Of a DNA stretch of 64,000 bases, positions 43,897 through 52,361 are shown piece after piece. The DNA is from 66-474 sp963771735 (GTDB lineage Bacteria; Pseudomonadota; Gammaproteobacteria; Xanthomonadales; Rhodanobacteraceae), in assembly GCA_963771735.1 (NCBI GenBank), contig CAVYUN010000002.1:310001-374000 (forward strand), read 5' to 3'. A model generated the notes under the pieces. It was not told the origin of the DNA. It saw nothing but the letters and a program-made list of their open reading frames with translations, and did not search any database. How positions within the stretch are numbered: the first letter of the stretch is position 1; each line of letters starts with the position of its first letter. The position numbers were made by a program, and so were the translations under genes.

Positions 43897-45488
43897 ATGG
43901 ATTGGGACCACATCATCATCGGTGCCGGCTCGGCCGGCTGTGTGCTGGCGGCACGCCTGTCCGCCAATCCGGCGCGGCGCGTGCTGCTGGTCGAGGCGGG
44001 CCCGCGCGACTGGCACCCGTTCATCCACATGCCTGCCGGCCTCGCCAAACTGGTAAGGCGCAACGACATCAACTGGAACTACTACACCGAACCACAGCCA
44101 CAGCTGGACGGACGCCGGCTGTGGTGGCCGCGTGGCAAGGTGCTTGGCGGTTCCAGCTCGATCAACGCGATGTGCTACGTCCGCGGCGTACCCGCCGATT
44201 ACGACGAGTGGGCGCGGATGACTGGCGATGCGCGCTGGAACTGGCGCAGCGTCCTGCCGTATTTCTTGCGCGCCGAGTGCAACAGCCGCGGTGCCAGTGC
44301 ATTGCATGGGGATGACGGGCCGCTCGCGGTTGCCGACCTGCGCCATCACAACGAACTCTCCGCTATGTTTGTCGAGGCCGCGGTCGCGGCAGGCCATCCC
44401 CGCAACGATGACTTCAACGGCGCGACCCAGGTCGGCTTCGGGTTGTACCAGGTCACCCAACGCAACGGCGCGCGCTGTTCGGCGGCGACGGCGTACCTGT
44501 CGTTGACGCGCGGGCGCGGCAATCTCGAAGTGCTGACGCACGCGCTGTGCGAACGCGTATTGCTGGAGCGCGGCCGCGCGGTCGGCGTGCAACTGCACCG
44601 GCGTGGCGGGCGCACGCAGCGCATCGAAGCGGGCGAGGTGATCCTCGCCGGCGGTACGATCAACTCACCACAGCTGCTATTGCTGTCGGGCATCGGCCCG
44701 GCCGATCACTTGCGCGAACATGGCATTGCGGTCGCTCGGAACCTGCCAGGCGTCGGCGTGAACGTATCCGACCACCTCGACATCTGCACGCTGGTCCGCT
44801 GCACGCAACCAGTCACCTACGACCATCTGCACGACAGTCTCGTCGCGTTGCAATTCCTGTTGCGGAGGCGCGGCATTGGTACCTCCAACCTTGCCGAAGC
44901 CGGCGGCTTCGTGCGCAGCCGCCTGGCGAGCGACGCGAGTTGTGACATGCAGCTTCATTTCCTGCCCGCGCTGCTCGACGACCATGGCCGCCGCCGTCTG
45001 GACGGCAACGGCTATACCCTGCACGCCTGTGCACTGAAACCGCGCAGCCGTGGCACGATACGACTTCGTTCGGCCGATCCGAGCGCCCCAGCCGGGATCG
45101 ACCCGTGCTATCTGTCCGACCCCGAGGGCCATGACCTCAAGATGCTGGTCGAAGGCGTGCGCCTGTCGCGCGAGATCCTCGCGCAGGCACCGTTCGATTC
45201 CTATCGCGGCGACGAGATTTTCCCCGGCGCGGACGTGCGCGACGATACGGCGCGATCGAGGCCTTCATCCGCCGCAAGGCCGAAACCATCTACCACCCGG
45301 TCGGCAGTTGCCGGATGGGTCGCGACGACGGCGCGGTGGTCGATCCCGAATTGCGCGTGCGCGGCATCGAAGGCCTGCGCGTGGTCGATGCGTCGGTGAT
45401 GCCGGAACTGCCGTCGGGCAACACCAATGCACCGACGATCATGCTTGCGGAACTGGCGTCGGACCTGATCCTGGGGCGGACGGCATAG
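43897..45488 (+). pseudogene. GMC family oxidoreductase (choline dehydrogenase-like), frameshifted near the C-terminus
   Basis: About 530 residues when the two frames are joined. The first frame (43897 to about 45250) has the FAD fold IIIGAGSAGCVLAARLS, the GMC signature LWWPRGKVLGGSSSINAMCYVRG, GEVILAGGTINSPQLLLLSGIGP, and LHFLPALL. Near 45250 (after GADVRDDTA) the frame breaks. The catalytic His-containing end continues in the next frame with EAFIRRKAETIYHPVGSCRMGRDD and ASVMPELPSGNTNAPTIMLAELASDLILG, stopping at 45488. Without the shift the product lacks the active-site His. Only one base seems missing, so an assembly error is as likely as a true mutation. Such enzymes oxidise alcohols, often choline or aliphatic ones. 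Confidence 0.8.
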
Positions 45489-47499
45489 ACACGTCTTGCC
45501 CCGCCTGACCGGAAAGCAACGGCGGCAGCGGGCAACCCAGGACCGCGCACACCACGCGCAGCAATTCCGATTCGGCGACGGTGACCTTGCCATCGGCCGC
45601 GATCGCACGGGTCAGCGCGCGCACGGTCAGTTGCTTGCCTTCGGGCGTCAGGCGCGCGAGCGCATCCAGCGAACGGTCAAGTCCGGCCTGCCAGTCGTCG
45701 GGGACCGCATACAGGATCGAGGCGTTCGGCAGTGCTTCCTGCATCGCGGCCTGGAAGGCACGCCGCGCGGTTGCGTCATCGTCGTTGCCAAAATGCGCAA
45801 CCAGTGCGGCGAGATCGCGCAACTCGTCCTGCATGGCGGCGAGTTTGAGCGTACCGGACTTGAAACCGGCCGCAGGGTCCAGGGCCGCGACCACTTGCGC
45901 CTGCACCAGCTTGGACAGGCAGTATTCGTCGAGGTCCACGCGCCCGTCGGCATGGATGAGGGTGTCGAGCGTCTTCACGCAACGGTCGATCTCCGGACGC
46001 GGGCGACGCTTCAAGGCCGGGAACGCAAGTTGCGCCAGCGGCAGCCGCAGCATCGGGTGCAGGTCCGCCATCTGTTCGACCAGGCTGCGCACCGTGTCGG
46101 CCAGCGCGGCATCGAAGGCCTGCGCCACGGACTGGACCTGCTGCGACTGCAAATCGGGGTGCTCGGAAATGGCCAGCGCGAACACGGTCGCCAACGCGCC
46201 GCGCGGATCGCGCGCGGCCGCCGACAACGCCGCAGGGATTTGGGCCCGCAGCGTGGTCGCGGCCCGATAGTCGTCGGTACCGGGTGAAGCGACCTGCGCG
46301 GTCACGCCCGCAGCGGTGATCGCAAGTTCGGCACCACGCGTGGGAATCATGCCGCCGATGGCTCCCGTCTTCGCGGACGCGGCCGTGACAGACGGGCCAC
46401 CCTGGATATCCACGTCACCGTCGGCGCGCGCGAATTCGTGCACGGCCTTTTCCCAGGGGTGCTGCTCGGCGTGCAGGTCGATCGAATCGGGATCGCCACC
46501 GGACGCCAGCCACTGCTTGACGTAGGCATCCAGTTCCTCGGGCTTGAAGCCGGGCTCCAGTGCCTGGATGCGTTGGATGATGGGTGGATGGGTCGCGAAC
46601 CAGGAACTGGCCTCGGCATCGCCGAACAGCATGTGGCGCACCTCGTCGCGGCGCGGCGCCTGCAATGCCGAGCCTTCCTCGAACACCGCGATCTTCTTCA
46701 GCGCACCGGCGATGCCGTCGGTCTGGCGCGTGAACTGCACTGCAGAGGCGTCGGCCAGCGATTCGCGCGCACGCGAAACCGCGGCCTGGATCAGCCGCCC
46801 GAAGAACACCCCGATCGCACCGATGGCGAGCAGCGCGACGCCGGCCAGCGCGACCTGGCCGCTGCCGCCGTCACGTCGCCTGCGGCCGCCGCCGAGCCCG
46901 AAATAGCCGCCCCACATCAGGAAACGGCCTATCACCCAGATCGCCATGATCCCGAACAGCAGGCCCATCAACCGGATGTTGAGCCGCATGTCGCCATTCA
47001 GCACGTGGCTGAATTCGTGCGCAATCACGCCCTGCAATTCGTCGCGGTTCAATTTGTCGAGGCAACCCTGGGTCACGCAGACCGCCGCGTCGGTCGGGCT
47101 GAAGCCGGCAGCGAAGGCGTTGATGCCGGCCTCGTCCTGCATCACGTAGATCCCGGGCACCGGTACGCCGGAGGCGATCGCGACTTCCTCGATCACGTTG
47201 CGCAGGCGCGTCCATTGCGGATCGGTGGTGTCCGCCGGCACCTCGACCGCGTTCATCTCGCGCGCCACCGCCGCGCCGCCGCCGGCGAGGCTGGCCACGC
47301 GATAGGCCGAGCACAGGCCGATCACCGCCAGCACGGCCAGTGATATTCCGAACAACGGCAATGGCCGCGGGCCAACGCCCAGCACGAATGCGCAAACCAG
47401 ATCGACCGCAACCACGATCGCGAACACGGCCAGCGCGAACAACCACACCAGCGTGCGGCTGGAGCGCCGGACCTTGGCTTGTTGGGCAAAGAAATCCAT
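45439..47499 (-). CDS. M48 family (HtpX-like) membrane metalloprotease with TerB-like C-terminal region
   Basis: This 686-residue protein has two N-terminal helices (about 18-65), then the M48 zinc-protease domain with HEFSHVLNGD (HExxH, about 160-169), two further helices (180-250), and the downstream zinc ligand in SRARESLADASAVQF. ATHPPIIQRIQALEPG closes the protease half. The C-terminal ~280 residues are a helical extension ending in a TerB-like segment (IAADGKVTVAESELLRVVCAVLG). It probably degrades misfolded inner-membrane proteins. The lemA gene lies 167 bases upstream on the same strand, a recurring pair. The 3' end overlaps the convergent GMC gene by 50 bases. Confidence 0.87.
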   Translation of the reverse strand: MDFFAQQAKVRRSSRTLVWLFALAVFAIVVAVDLVCAFVLGVGPRPLPLFGISLAVLAVIGLCSAYRVASLAGGGAAVAREMNAVEVPADTTDPQWTRLRNVIEEVAIASGVPVPGIYVMQDEAGINAFAAGFSPTDAAVCVTQGCLDKLNRDELQGVIAHEFSHVLNGDMRLNIRLMGLLFGIMAIWVIGRFLMWGGYFGLGGGRRRRDGGSGQVALAGVALLAIGAIGVFFGRLIQAAVSRARESLADASAVQFTRQTDGIAGALKKIAVFEEGSALQAPRRDEVRHMLFGDAEASSWFATHPPIIQRIQALEPGFKPEELDAYVKQWLASGGDPDSIDLHAEQHPWEKAVHEFARADGDVDIQGGPSVTAASAKTGAIGGMIPTRGAELAITAAGVTAQVASPGTDDYRAATTLRAQIPAALSAAARDPRGALATVFALAISEHPDLQSQQVQSVAQAFDAALADTVRSLVEQMADLHPMLRLPLAQLAFPALKRRPRPEIDRCVKTLDTLIHADGRVDLDEYCLSKLVQAQVVAALDPAAGFKSGTLKLAAMQDELRDLAALVAHFGNDDDATARRAFQAAMQEALPNASILYAVPDDWQAGLDRSLDALARLTPEGKQLTVRALTRAIAADGKVTVAESELLRVVCAVLGCPLPPLLSGQAGQDVSMPSAPGSGPTPVPQA

Positions 47500-47666
47500 G
47501 GCAAGTTATCGGGTACCCCGCTCGAAGCGGTTGTCGTGGCGCATCAGGGACGGAACTCTCGGCCAGGGAGGGCAGCCTTGAAGCCCGTTCCGATGGTCGC
47601 GGCGCATGAACGCATCCGTTTATCGATTGCACCCGTCAGCCAGCGATCAGGGACGTCCGCACAAAC

Positions 47667-48257
47667 TTAAGTGAAGGAAACTTTCGGCGCCTCCCGCTTC
47701 GCGGGATCATCGATCGCCAGCTGTTCGGCCGGGCTGAAGCCGAACGGCCCCGCGATCATGCTGGACGGAAACACCTGGCACTTGTTGTTGTAGTTCATCA
47801 CCGAGTCGTTGAAGGCCTGCCGCGCGAAAGCGACGCGGTTTTCGGTGGATGTCAATTCCTCCGACAACTGCATCATGTTCTGGTTCGCCTTCAGGTCGGG
47901 ATAAGCCTCGCTGACCGCGAACAGCCGGCCCAGCGCCTGGGTGAGCTGGTTTTCGCTGCCGGCAAGTTGCTTCATCGCATCCGGATCACCCGGTTGCGCC
48001 TTGGCGGCGGCCAGCCCGTTCACCGCCGCCGTGCGCGCCTGCGTGACCGCTTCCAGGGTTCCGCGCTCGTGGGCAAGGTACCCTTTGGCCGTCTCGACCA
48101 GATTCGGAATCAGGTCATGTCGGCGGGTAAGCTGGACGTCGATTTGCGCAAATGCGTTCTTGTACGCATTGCGCGACGTGACCAGACCGTTGTAGATCGC
48201 GATCAGGTAAATCACAATGATCGCGATGATGATCAGGAAGATGATCAGACCCGTCAT
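47667..48257 (-). CDS. lemA: LemA family protein
   Basis: This 196-residue protein has one N-terminal transmembrane helix (TGLIIFLIIIAIIVIYLIAIYNGL, within about 2-25) and a long alpha-helical domain with family marks RNAYKNAFAQIDVQLTRRHDLIPNLVE, YPDLKANQNMMQLSEELTSTENRVAFARQAFNDSVMNYN and FPSSMIAGPFGF. Its exact role is unknown; neighbours of this type are often membrane proteases, as here. ATG 48257 follows GGAG by seven bases. It is divergent from the second serine hydrolase with a 158-bp gap. Confidence 0.93.
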   Translation of the reverse strand: MTGLIIFLIIIAIIVIYLIAIYNGLVTSRNAYKNAFAQIDVQLTRRHDLIPNLVETAKGYLAHERGTLEAVTQARTAAVNGLAAAKAQPGDPDAMKQLAGSENQLTQALGRLFAVSEAYPDLKANQNMMQLSEELTSTENRVAFARQAFNDSVMNYNNKCQVFPSSMIAGPFGFSPAEQLAIDDPAKREAPKVSFT

Positions 48258-48415
48258 TGTCGTCTCCTTCTTGGATGTTTCGCCCAAGGTAGCTGTTGTG
48301 GAAAGTCAGGCAAAGAACGGCCGTTCTGGTCTTCACCAAATCCGGAAGGTCGCGCCAACCGGCCGGCTTCACCTTGCGGCGATCAGGGATGATCGCACCA
48401 TATTTCGAGCATAGC

Positions 48416-49711
48416 ATGCGTCTATCCGCTTTCTGTGCAGGGCTGACCTGCATTCTTTTTGCCTGCACCCTGCAGGCCGCACCGCCAGCCCAAAGCCACG
48501 GCAATCCCGTGCCGCCCGAACCCAACGTGGTGCACACCGGCGTGCACCGGGCCGGGCTTCCGGCGGCCCGCATCAATGCGGCGCTCAAGGATTACGATCA
48601 TTGGCTCGACCAGCTGGCGGCGGACAACCGTACTTCCGGCCTCGCCACCGCAGTCGTGATCAACGACAAGGTGCGTTATGAACGCACCATCGGGTACGCC
48701 GATGCGAACACCGGCGCCAAGGTGGGACCCGACACCGTGTTTCGGCTGGCCTCGCTGTCCAAGGCGTTCGCCACCGCACTGACCGGGGTGCTGGTACGCC
48801 AGGGCGTGCTGAGCTGGGATACGCGGCTGTCGACGGTGCTGCCGTTTTTCAAGCTGCGTGATGCCCATGCGGCGCAGCAAGCCACGGTGCGCGACATCCT
48901 CAGCCAGAGCATCGGCCTGCCGCACAACGCCTACGACAATCTGCTTTCGGACGGCGTGCCATACCAGGAACTCGAGCGCAAGCTCGCCAACGTGCCGCTG
49001 GCCTGCGATCCGGGCAGTTGTTACGGTTACCAGAATGTCGCCTTTTCACTGATCGGCGACGTGATCCATGCCGAAACCGGCCAGTTCTTCATCCAGCTGG
49101 TGGACAGGTACCTGTTCCTGCCACTAGGCATGACTACGGCGAGTTACGGCCGCGACGGCCTCGAATCGAGCCGCAGCTGGGCCAGGCCGCACTACAAGCA
49201 CGGCAAGGAATGGGTCGCCTACGAACCCAATGACAACTTCTACGTGCCCCCGGCAGCCGGCGTCAATGCCAGCATCCGCGACATGGAGCAGTGGCTGATC
49301 GCGCAAATGGGCGGACGTCCGATGGTGCTGCCCGACTCGCTGCTTGACGTGCTGCATGCGCCGATCGTCGACACGCCCACCGAGCGGATGTTCTCCAACT
49401 GGCGGCGCGCACGCGTGAACAAGGCTTCGTATGCTCTGGGCTGGCGCATCTACGATTACGCGGGCGAAACGCTTATCTTTCACGCCGGGGCCGTGAAAGG
49501 TTACCGTTCGATGATCGGATTCTTCCCGAAATACCACGCGGGGGTCGTGATGCTGTGGAATTGCGAGAGCAACACACCATCCGGGCTGATGCCGATGCTG
49601 CTGGATGCGCTACTTGGACTGCCGCACGAGGACTGGGCCGAACTCGATCGGCCCGAGCATCCGGCGCGTCGCAAACCTCGACACGTGTGGCACCCGCGTC
49701 ACAAGCACTGA
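48416..49711 (+). CDS. exported serine hydrolase, class C beta-lactamase family
   Basis: The 431-residue protein has a signal peptide at the N-terminus (MRLSAFCAGLTCILFACTLQA), so it is periplasmic. The SxxK motif is SLSK in FRLASLSKAFATAL (about 107-110), and YQNVAFSLIGDVI holds the YxN motif. FHAGAVKGYRSMIGFFP holds an HxG-like motif (HAG). The C-terminus ends in a basic His/Arg-rich tail. It belongs to the same superfamily as the gene at 28661-30097 but is not a close copy. Function could be esterase, peptidase or lactamase. The start was set at the ATG of the signal peptide. Confidence 0.86.
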   Translation: MRLSAFCAGLTCILFACTLQAAPPAQSHGNPVPPEPNVVHTGVHRAGLPAARINAALKDYDHWLDQLAADNRTSGLATAVVINDKVRYERTIGYADANTGAKVGPDTVFRLASLSKAFATALTGVLVRQGVLSWDTRLSTVLPFFKLRDAHAAQQATVRDILSQSIGLPHNAYDNLLSDGVPYQELERKLANVPLACDPGSCYGYQNVAFSLIGDVIHAETGQFFIQLVDRYLFLPLGMTTASYGRDGLESSRSWARPHYKHGKEWVAYEPNDNFYVPPAAGVNASIRDMEQWLIAQMGGRPMVLPDSLLDVLHAPIVDTPTERMFSNWRRARVNKASYALGWRIYDYAGETLIFHAGAVKGYRSMIGFFPKYHAGVVMLWNCESNTPSGLMPMLLDALLGLPHEDWAELDRPEHPARRKPRHVWHPRHKH

Positions 49712-49988
49712 GACACCGGCCCTGTCGTGGCGGCACGCGACACGGTCGGGGTGCAGCCAACTCGCGAGTCTCAGGCCAGGCCCGGCAGGTCACAGCCGCC
49801 GATATTGGACTCGGTGCAAGCAACCATCCCTGGTGTTGCAACACCGTGCGGCCGTTTCTTACGGTTTGGAACAAAGTTGCTAGGCTCGATCATCCTGATC
49901 TCGCCAAGCAACTCCAGCCCTTGGCATCCTGCCTCGGGCGTTCGCAGTGGCGCGCGATGCCACCGGCATCGCGCACACGCCACATTGC

Positions 49989-51056
49989 TCACCCACCAAA
50001 CTTGAAATCGATGCGACGCTGCAGGACGCTGTCCACCGGCTGGCCATCCTTGAGCGCGGGCTCGAACTTGGAATGCTTGACCGCATTGATGGCGGCATCA
50101 TCGAATACGCGACGCGGTGAAGAGTCGACGACGTGCGGATTCTCGACAGCGCCCGTCGACGATACGGTGAACTGGACCACGGCGTAACCGGAAGTCTGGT
50201 TGCGAGCAGCCTGCAGTGGATAGTTCGGTGCGGCCACCGACACGACCTTGGCGGCGCGGGTTTCCCCAACCGGCTTCGGTGGAGGCGCAACGGGCGTAGG
50301 CGCTGCAGCCTTGGCCTTGGCTGCAGCCGCCGCCTGTTCCTGTTGTTGCTGTTGCTCGGCCAACTTGGCAGCAGCGGCTTTCTCGGCCGCAGCCTTGGCA
50401 GCGGTTGCCTGCTGCGTGGCAAGCTCCGCAGCCTGCTGGGCCTTCAACTGTGCAGCCTGTTGCTGGCGCGCCTGCAGTTTCTGCTGGGCGTCGAGCTTGG
50501 ACCGCAGCAGCGTCAGGGTGTAGTTGGTGGGATCGGCCTTGGCCAGCACGTCGATTTCACGGTTGGCCTCGGCGAAATTGTTGTCGGAAATGGCTTTCTC
50601 GACGTCCGGTACGCCGAACGGGAAAATCTCGCGCAATGCGTCCTTGGCCACCTGATTGTTCGGGTCCTTCGCCAGCACCGCTTCGTAATACTCCATCGCA
50701 TTGTCACCAGCCGGGGCGACGAGACGGTGCTGCGCGTAAGCGTTGCGGGCCGCCGACAGCAGGTCGGCGACGCTCATGGCCGACAACTTGGCCTTGGCCT
50801 GGGCGGCGGCTTGTTCCTGTGCACTTGCGCTGGAAGCCGATGCGGCAGGCAACGAGGCCGGCACTTGGGCGGGTGCCGAGGCCGGCGCCGAAGCAGCCGG
50901 CTTGGCCGATGTGGCAGGAGCCGATGACGCCGGATTTTGCCCTTTTCCGCAACCCGCCAGCAGCGCGGCCGCGCCTGCCATCACGACCATGCCGCGCAGC
51001 GCGCTGGCAAACCCCCAGGAACCTGATTGGGAACGACTTGAATCGAAAGTGATCAT
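49989..51056 (-). CDS. TonB C-terminal domain protein with a lipoprotein signal
   Basis: This 355-residue protein begins with a type II signal (MVVMAGAAALLAGC; lipobox LLAGC, Cys about residue 36) instead of the usual uncleaved TonB anchor. The mature part has an Ala/Ser/Pro-rich stretch, a TPR-like region (NAMEYYEAVLAKDPNNQVAKDALREIFP), a long Gln/Ala/Lys coiled-coil (about 185-250), a short Pro-rich hinge (PTPVAPPPKP) and a C-terminal TonB domain (YPLQAARNQTSGYAVVQFTVSSTG ... FEPALKDGQPVDSVLQRRIDFKF). No exbB or exbD is adjacent. The residue after Cys is Gly, which does not signal inner-membrane retention. AGGTGG precedes the ATG. Confidence 0.82.
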   Translation of the reverse strand: MITFDSSRSQSGSWGFASALRGMVVMAGAAALLAGCGKGQNPASSAPATSAKPAASAPASAPAQVPASLPAASASSASAQEQAAAQAKAKLSAMSVADLLSAARNAYAQHRLVAPAGDNAMEYYEAVLAKDPNNQVAKDALREIFPFGVPDVEKAISDNNFAEANREIDVLAKADPTNYTLTLLRSKLDAQQKLQARQQQAAQLKAQQAAELATQQATAAKAAAEKAAAAKLAEQQQQQEQAAAAAKAKAAAPTPVAPPPKPVGETRAAKVVSVAAPNYPLQAARNQTSGYAVVQFTVSSTGAVENPHVVDSSPRRVFDDAAINAVKHSKFEPALKDGQPVDSVLQRRIDFKFGG

Positions 51057-51288
51057 GCGCCCACCTGTGCGAAGGAGAAATTCAGGTTCCGAGGGTATGC
51101 ACGAATCGTTCCATCCGCGACACGATACGTGGGCCCAAAATCAGATTGCCCCAGCCTTCATCGACGGGATGTGATGCGTTCGACATTAACGATGGCATGC
51201 GACCCGTTCGCGACTTGGCCATTCGTCTCCCTTCGACCCGACGATACGCGGCAATCCCGCTCGCTTGCCCGCAGTCCAGAAACGGAAA

Positions 51289-51307
51289 GCCCCGGCAGAA
51301 CCGGGGC
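51289..51307 (-). terminator. intrinsic terminator of the metJ transcript
   Basis: GCCCCGG (51289-51295), loop CAGAA, CCGGGGC (51301-51307). On the minus strand the stem is followed directly by CTTTCCGTTTC, a T-rich tail. It lies about 105 bases past the metJ stop. Confidence 0.65.
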
Positions 51308-51324
51308 CAACACCTGGACCGATT

Positions 51325-51363
51325 GCCTGCATCCCCGTGCTGGGCATCACGGGGAAGGCAGGC
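51325..51363. repeat. second hairpin downstream of metJ
   Basis: GCCTGC (51325-51330) pairs with GCAGGC (51358-51363), and CCCCGTG (51333-51339) with CACGGGG (51348-51354), an interrupted 13-bp stem. It may protect the 3' end of the metJ mRNA or act with the adjoining terminator. Confidence 0.5.
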
Positions 51364-51412
51364 TTGTCGTTATGTTGTCTAAGAAAACGTGAAACAGTTA
51401 CGAACAGCTTGC

Positions 51413-51919
51413 TTATTTCTTCTTCGCACGCTTGGCAGTGCGCTTGGTCTTGCTCGCACGTGATGTCTTGGCCATCACGGCCTTCTTCGCGGTGCGCTTG
51501 CGCGCGGTCTTCTTCGCCGCACGTTTGCGTGCCGGCTTCCTGGTGGCTTTCTTCGCCGCCTTGCGCACCGTCTTGCGTGCGGTCTTGCGTGCCTTGGTGG
51601 TCTTCTTCGCCTTGGCGGATTTGCGGACAGTTTTCTTGGCCGCCTTCTTGGCGGGTTTCCGTTTTGCAGCTTTCTTGGTAGCCATGGTTCGTCTCAGCTC
51701 CTCATCAGTTGGCAGTGGTTGCCCAGTGAACGCATGCAGAAACGCCTCGCACAAAAGATCACTGTTTGTGGCGTGCCGCAGGTTGGACACTTGACGACGT
51801 GTTCGCTCGTCGGAAAGCAGCCGGAGTACATGCATCGGAACCGAGACAGTGATCTTCCGGACCTTTTCGGCTTTCTGACCGTGCTCGATATACGGCTTGA
51901 TGTACTTGGCAGTCGGCAT
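51413..51919 (-). CDS. metJ: methionine repressor MetJ fused to a histone-H1-like Lys/Arg/Ala tail
   Basis: The 168-residue product has two parts. Residues 1-78 are MetJ: YIKPYIEHGQKAEKVRK, the DNA-contacting ribbon KITVSVP, then SDERTRRQVSNLRHATNSD and LLCEAFLHAFTGQPLP, nearly identical to the E. coli ribbon-helix-helix repressor including the residues that line the S-adenosylmethionine pocket. Residues 79-168 replace the normal ~25-residue C-terminal helix with AKK/ARK-type repeats: 32 Lys and 13 Arg in 90 residues, no acidic residue, as in bacterial H1-like proteins. An internal ATG (51685) starts the tail and has AGGAG 12 bases upstream, so a separate H1-like peptide is possible. ATG 51919 fits the promoter and a GACGGA Shine-Dalgarno; 51937 is the alternative. 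Confidence 0.9.
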   Translation of the reverse strand: MPTAKYIKPYIEHGQKAEKVRKITVSVPMHVLRLLSDERTRRQVSNLRHATNSDLLCEAFLHAFTGQPLPTDEELRRTMATKKAAKRKPAKKAAKKTVRKSAKAKKTTKARKTARKTVRKAAKKATRKPARKRAAKKTARKRTAKKAVMAKTSRASKTKRTAKRAKKK

Positions 51920-51950
51920 GTTTCCGTCTTGCGACATGTCGTCGGGCGGA

Positions 51951-51979
51951 AAGCTAGCCCCAAGCAATCATGGTGTCAA
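51951..51979 (-). promoter_or_regulatory. metJ promoter
   Basis: On the minus strand there is a perfect -35 TTGACA (51979-51974), a 17-base spacer and a weak -10 TAGCTT (51956-51951). Transcription would begin near 51944, giving a 25-base leader to ATG 51919 and almost none to ATG 51937. Confidence 0.6.
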
Positions 51980-52361
51980 TCGGTTTTTTTCGGCAAATGA
52001 AGCCCTTGCGATCGCCATGGCGACCCGGACACGCCGTCCAAATTACCGGTATCGTCGCATCGCACGCAAGCATAAAGACACATAGACGTCCAAACACATG
52101 GCAGGTCGCATTTCGTACGCGCGCGCGCAAACCCGCACGGGCATTGACCTTCACGTCGCGCACGCCGTGCATCGTCGAACATGTTGCGCACATGCTTGAA
52201 TCGCGACGCAACAAGAAGAGGAGGCTGCACGAAGCTGCCATCTCACGCTGAACGGCGGGCAAATTCGCGTGCAAAATTTTTTTCGCTCGGCATGCATATT
52301 TGCGTCAAACGGACCCGACTCGATGCTTCGGCAGTGCGCGACGTGACGCATGCGACACGCC
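51980..52361. other. intergenic region between gcvH and metJ
   Basis: No gene is supported in these 382 bases. The stretch contains the metJ upstream region with Met-box-like repeats (listed separately). From 52100 to the end of gcvH there are only AT/GC-mixed sequences with no hairpin or promoter that I can support. Confidence 0.5.
52076..52099. promoter_or_regulatory. tandem Met-box-like array (MetJ operator candidate)
   Basis: Three contiguous 8-mers: AGACACAT, AGACGTCC, AAACACAT. Against the Met box AGACGTCT they score 5, 7 and 4 of 8. MetJ binds arrays of two to five such adjoining boxes, of which only one need be near-perfect. The array lies about 97 bases upstream of the metJ -35 box. 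Confidence 0.5.

Larger units (their letters stand above)
51057..51412. other. intergenic region between the TonB-like gene and metJ
   Basis: No gene is supported here. The part near 51060-51200 should hold the TonB-like gene promoter. The part at 51289-51363 holds two hairpins that probably end the metJ transcript; they are listed separately. Confidence 0.5.

Noticed and set aside
51430..51680. Tandem-repeat look of the DNA, considered as a CRISPR array or minisatellite
   Set aside because: The repeats are irregular and in frame, encoding the AKK/ARK tail of MetJ; there are no spacers of constant length.
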